Below are positions 63,581 through 64,000 of a stretch of DNA of 64,000 nucleotides, one piece after another (position 1 is the first letter of the stretch; the number at the start of each line of letters is the position of its first letter). The notes below the pieces were generated by a model. That model was not told where the DNA came from. It was given only the letters and a program-made list of their open reading frames with translations, and did no database searches. This stretch comes from Photobacterium sp. DA100 (GTDB lineage: Bacteria > Pseudomonadota > Gammaproteobacteria > Enterobacterales > Vibrionaceae). Made by a program: the position numbers and the translations under genes. Where the stretch lies: positions 1,240,001-1,304,000 of the forward strand of contig NZ_CP119424.1 in NCBI RefSeq assembly GCF_029223585.1, given 5' to 3'.

Positions 63581-64000
63581 CTATGTCGCGGCCAAGTTCT
63601 GGCCATTAGGATCGCTGTCATGCTCAAAACACTGTTGCTTAAGCCATCGCCCTAGGGTTGTTATCTCAAATTGTTTGGCACGTGATTGCTTATACACAAA
63701 ATAGAGGTTGTCACCCGTTGGCAGCTCATGCATAGGAATACGCACTAGGTTCTGCTGGTGGTCGTGATCGTTTAGGAAGTAGTCATTCAAAAAGGCAATT
63801 CCCTGATGATACTTCACGGCCTCTGCAGCAAGAACCATATGGCTAAAGTGACTAACCTTCACATCGGCAGGCAAACTAAACCCGCCACGCTGACACCAAG
63901 TTTGCCAATCTAACGCCTGATTCCCATCTTTGAAAATCGAATGTACCGATAAGAGTGGATGCTCCCAGAGTGCCTCTGGTAAGGATTTGCCTTCGATCTG
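63581..64000 (-). CDS. LysR-family regulator, C-terminal part (runs off the window)
   Basis: The minus-strand frame runs through the right edge of the window with no stop. The 139 visible codons read as the effector-binding domain of a LysR-type regulator (WQTWCQRGGFSLP, HMVLAAEAVKYHQGIAFLNDYF, TTLGRWLKQQC). Frame and motifs are close to GcvA-like proteins. The helix-turn-helix lies beyond the window. It ends 112 bases before the rlhA-like gene's start and is transcribed the same way. Confidence 0.85.
   Translation of the reverse strand, partial: QIEGKSLPEALWEHPLLSVHSIFKDGNQALDWQTWCQRGGFSLPADVKVSHFSHMVLAAEAVKYHQGIAFLNDYFLNDHDHQQNLVRIPMHELPTGDNLYFVYKQSRAKQFEITTLGRWLKQQCFEHDSDPNGQNLAAT

Overview
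The window looks like a chromosomal segment of a Vibrionaceae bacterium. Photobacterium is my best guess. The reasons are a CsrB-type sRNA preceded by a VarA/UvrY box, a Braun-type Lpp, an SstT transporter, a phaB-phaA-phasin-phaC cluster of the marine-vibrio type, PqiABC and PhhAB, perfect CRP boxes, and moderate GC with AT-rich intergenic DNA. No rRNA, tRNA, CRISPR array or prophage was seen. The only clear mobile element is a group II intron.

Layout. (1) 12-4670, minus strand: a CRP-type promoter, a decayed PTS EIIA remnant, EIIB, EIIC and an MngB-type alpha-mannosidase, i.e. a mannosylglycerate-like uptake and hydrolysis operon. An exported beta-carbonic anhydrase follows. (2) 5722-10277: a GntR/UTRA regulator with paired ATTGGT operators, a DUF7916-like TIM-barrel protein, a TSUP exporter and two tandem IolE-like isomerases. 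(3) 10477-19412: acetoacetyl-CoA chemistry. A thiolase and a two-subunit CoA-transferase face a PHA synthesis operon. A group II intron sits between the CoA-transferase genes and their terminator. (4) 19980-26993: a MoxR/DUF58/VWA (Bat-type) operon with overlapping genes. (5) 27259-36702: mixed housekeeping and envelope genes (SstT, OmpA-like, FAD oxidoreductase, cupin, coiled-coil protein, orphan PTS EIIC, periplasmic DNA ligase, MFS transporter). (6) 36717-41749: csrB and a hybrid histidine kinase, with a divergent small periplasmic protein and a porin. (7) 41807-46785: a ROK kinase, a small protein and pqiABC. (8) 46958-53570: phenylalanine/tyrosine catabolism, with phhAB divergent from hmgA-FAH-maiA-acetoacetyl-CoA synthetase across a TyrR-box region. 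(9) 53675-64000: a CobW GTPase, a TldD/PmbA pair, Lpp, a thioesterase, an unknown membrane protein with a possible winged helix, an RlhA-like U32 protein and a partial LysR regulator.

A metabolic theme joins much of the window. Homogentisate breakdown yields acetoacetate, which the adjacent ligase activates to acetoacetyl-CoA. The thiolases, CoA-transferase and PhaB/PhaC handle the same intermediate for energy or polymer storage. Starts were moved from the longest open frame to an internal ATG wherever a Shine-Dalgarno sequence or the family N-terminus supported it.
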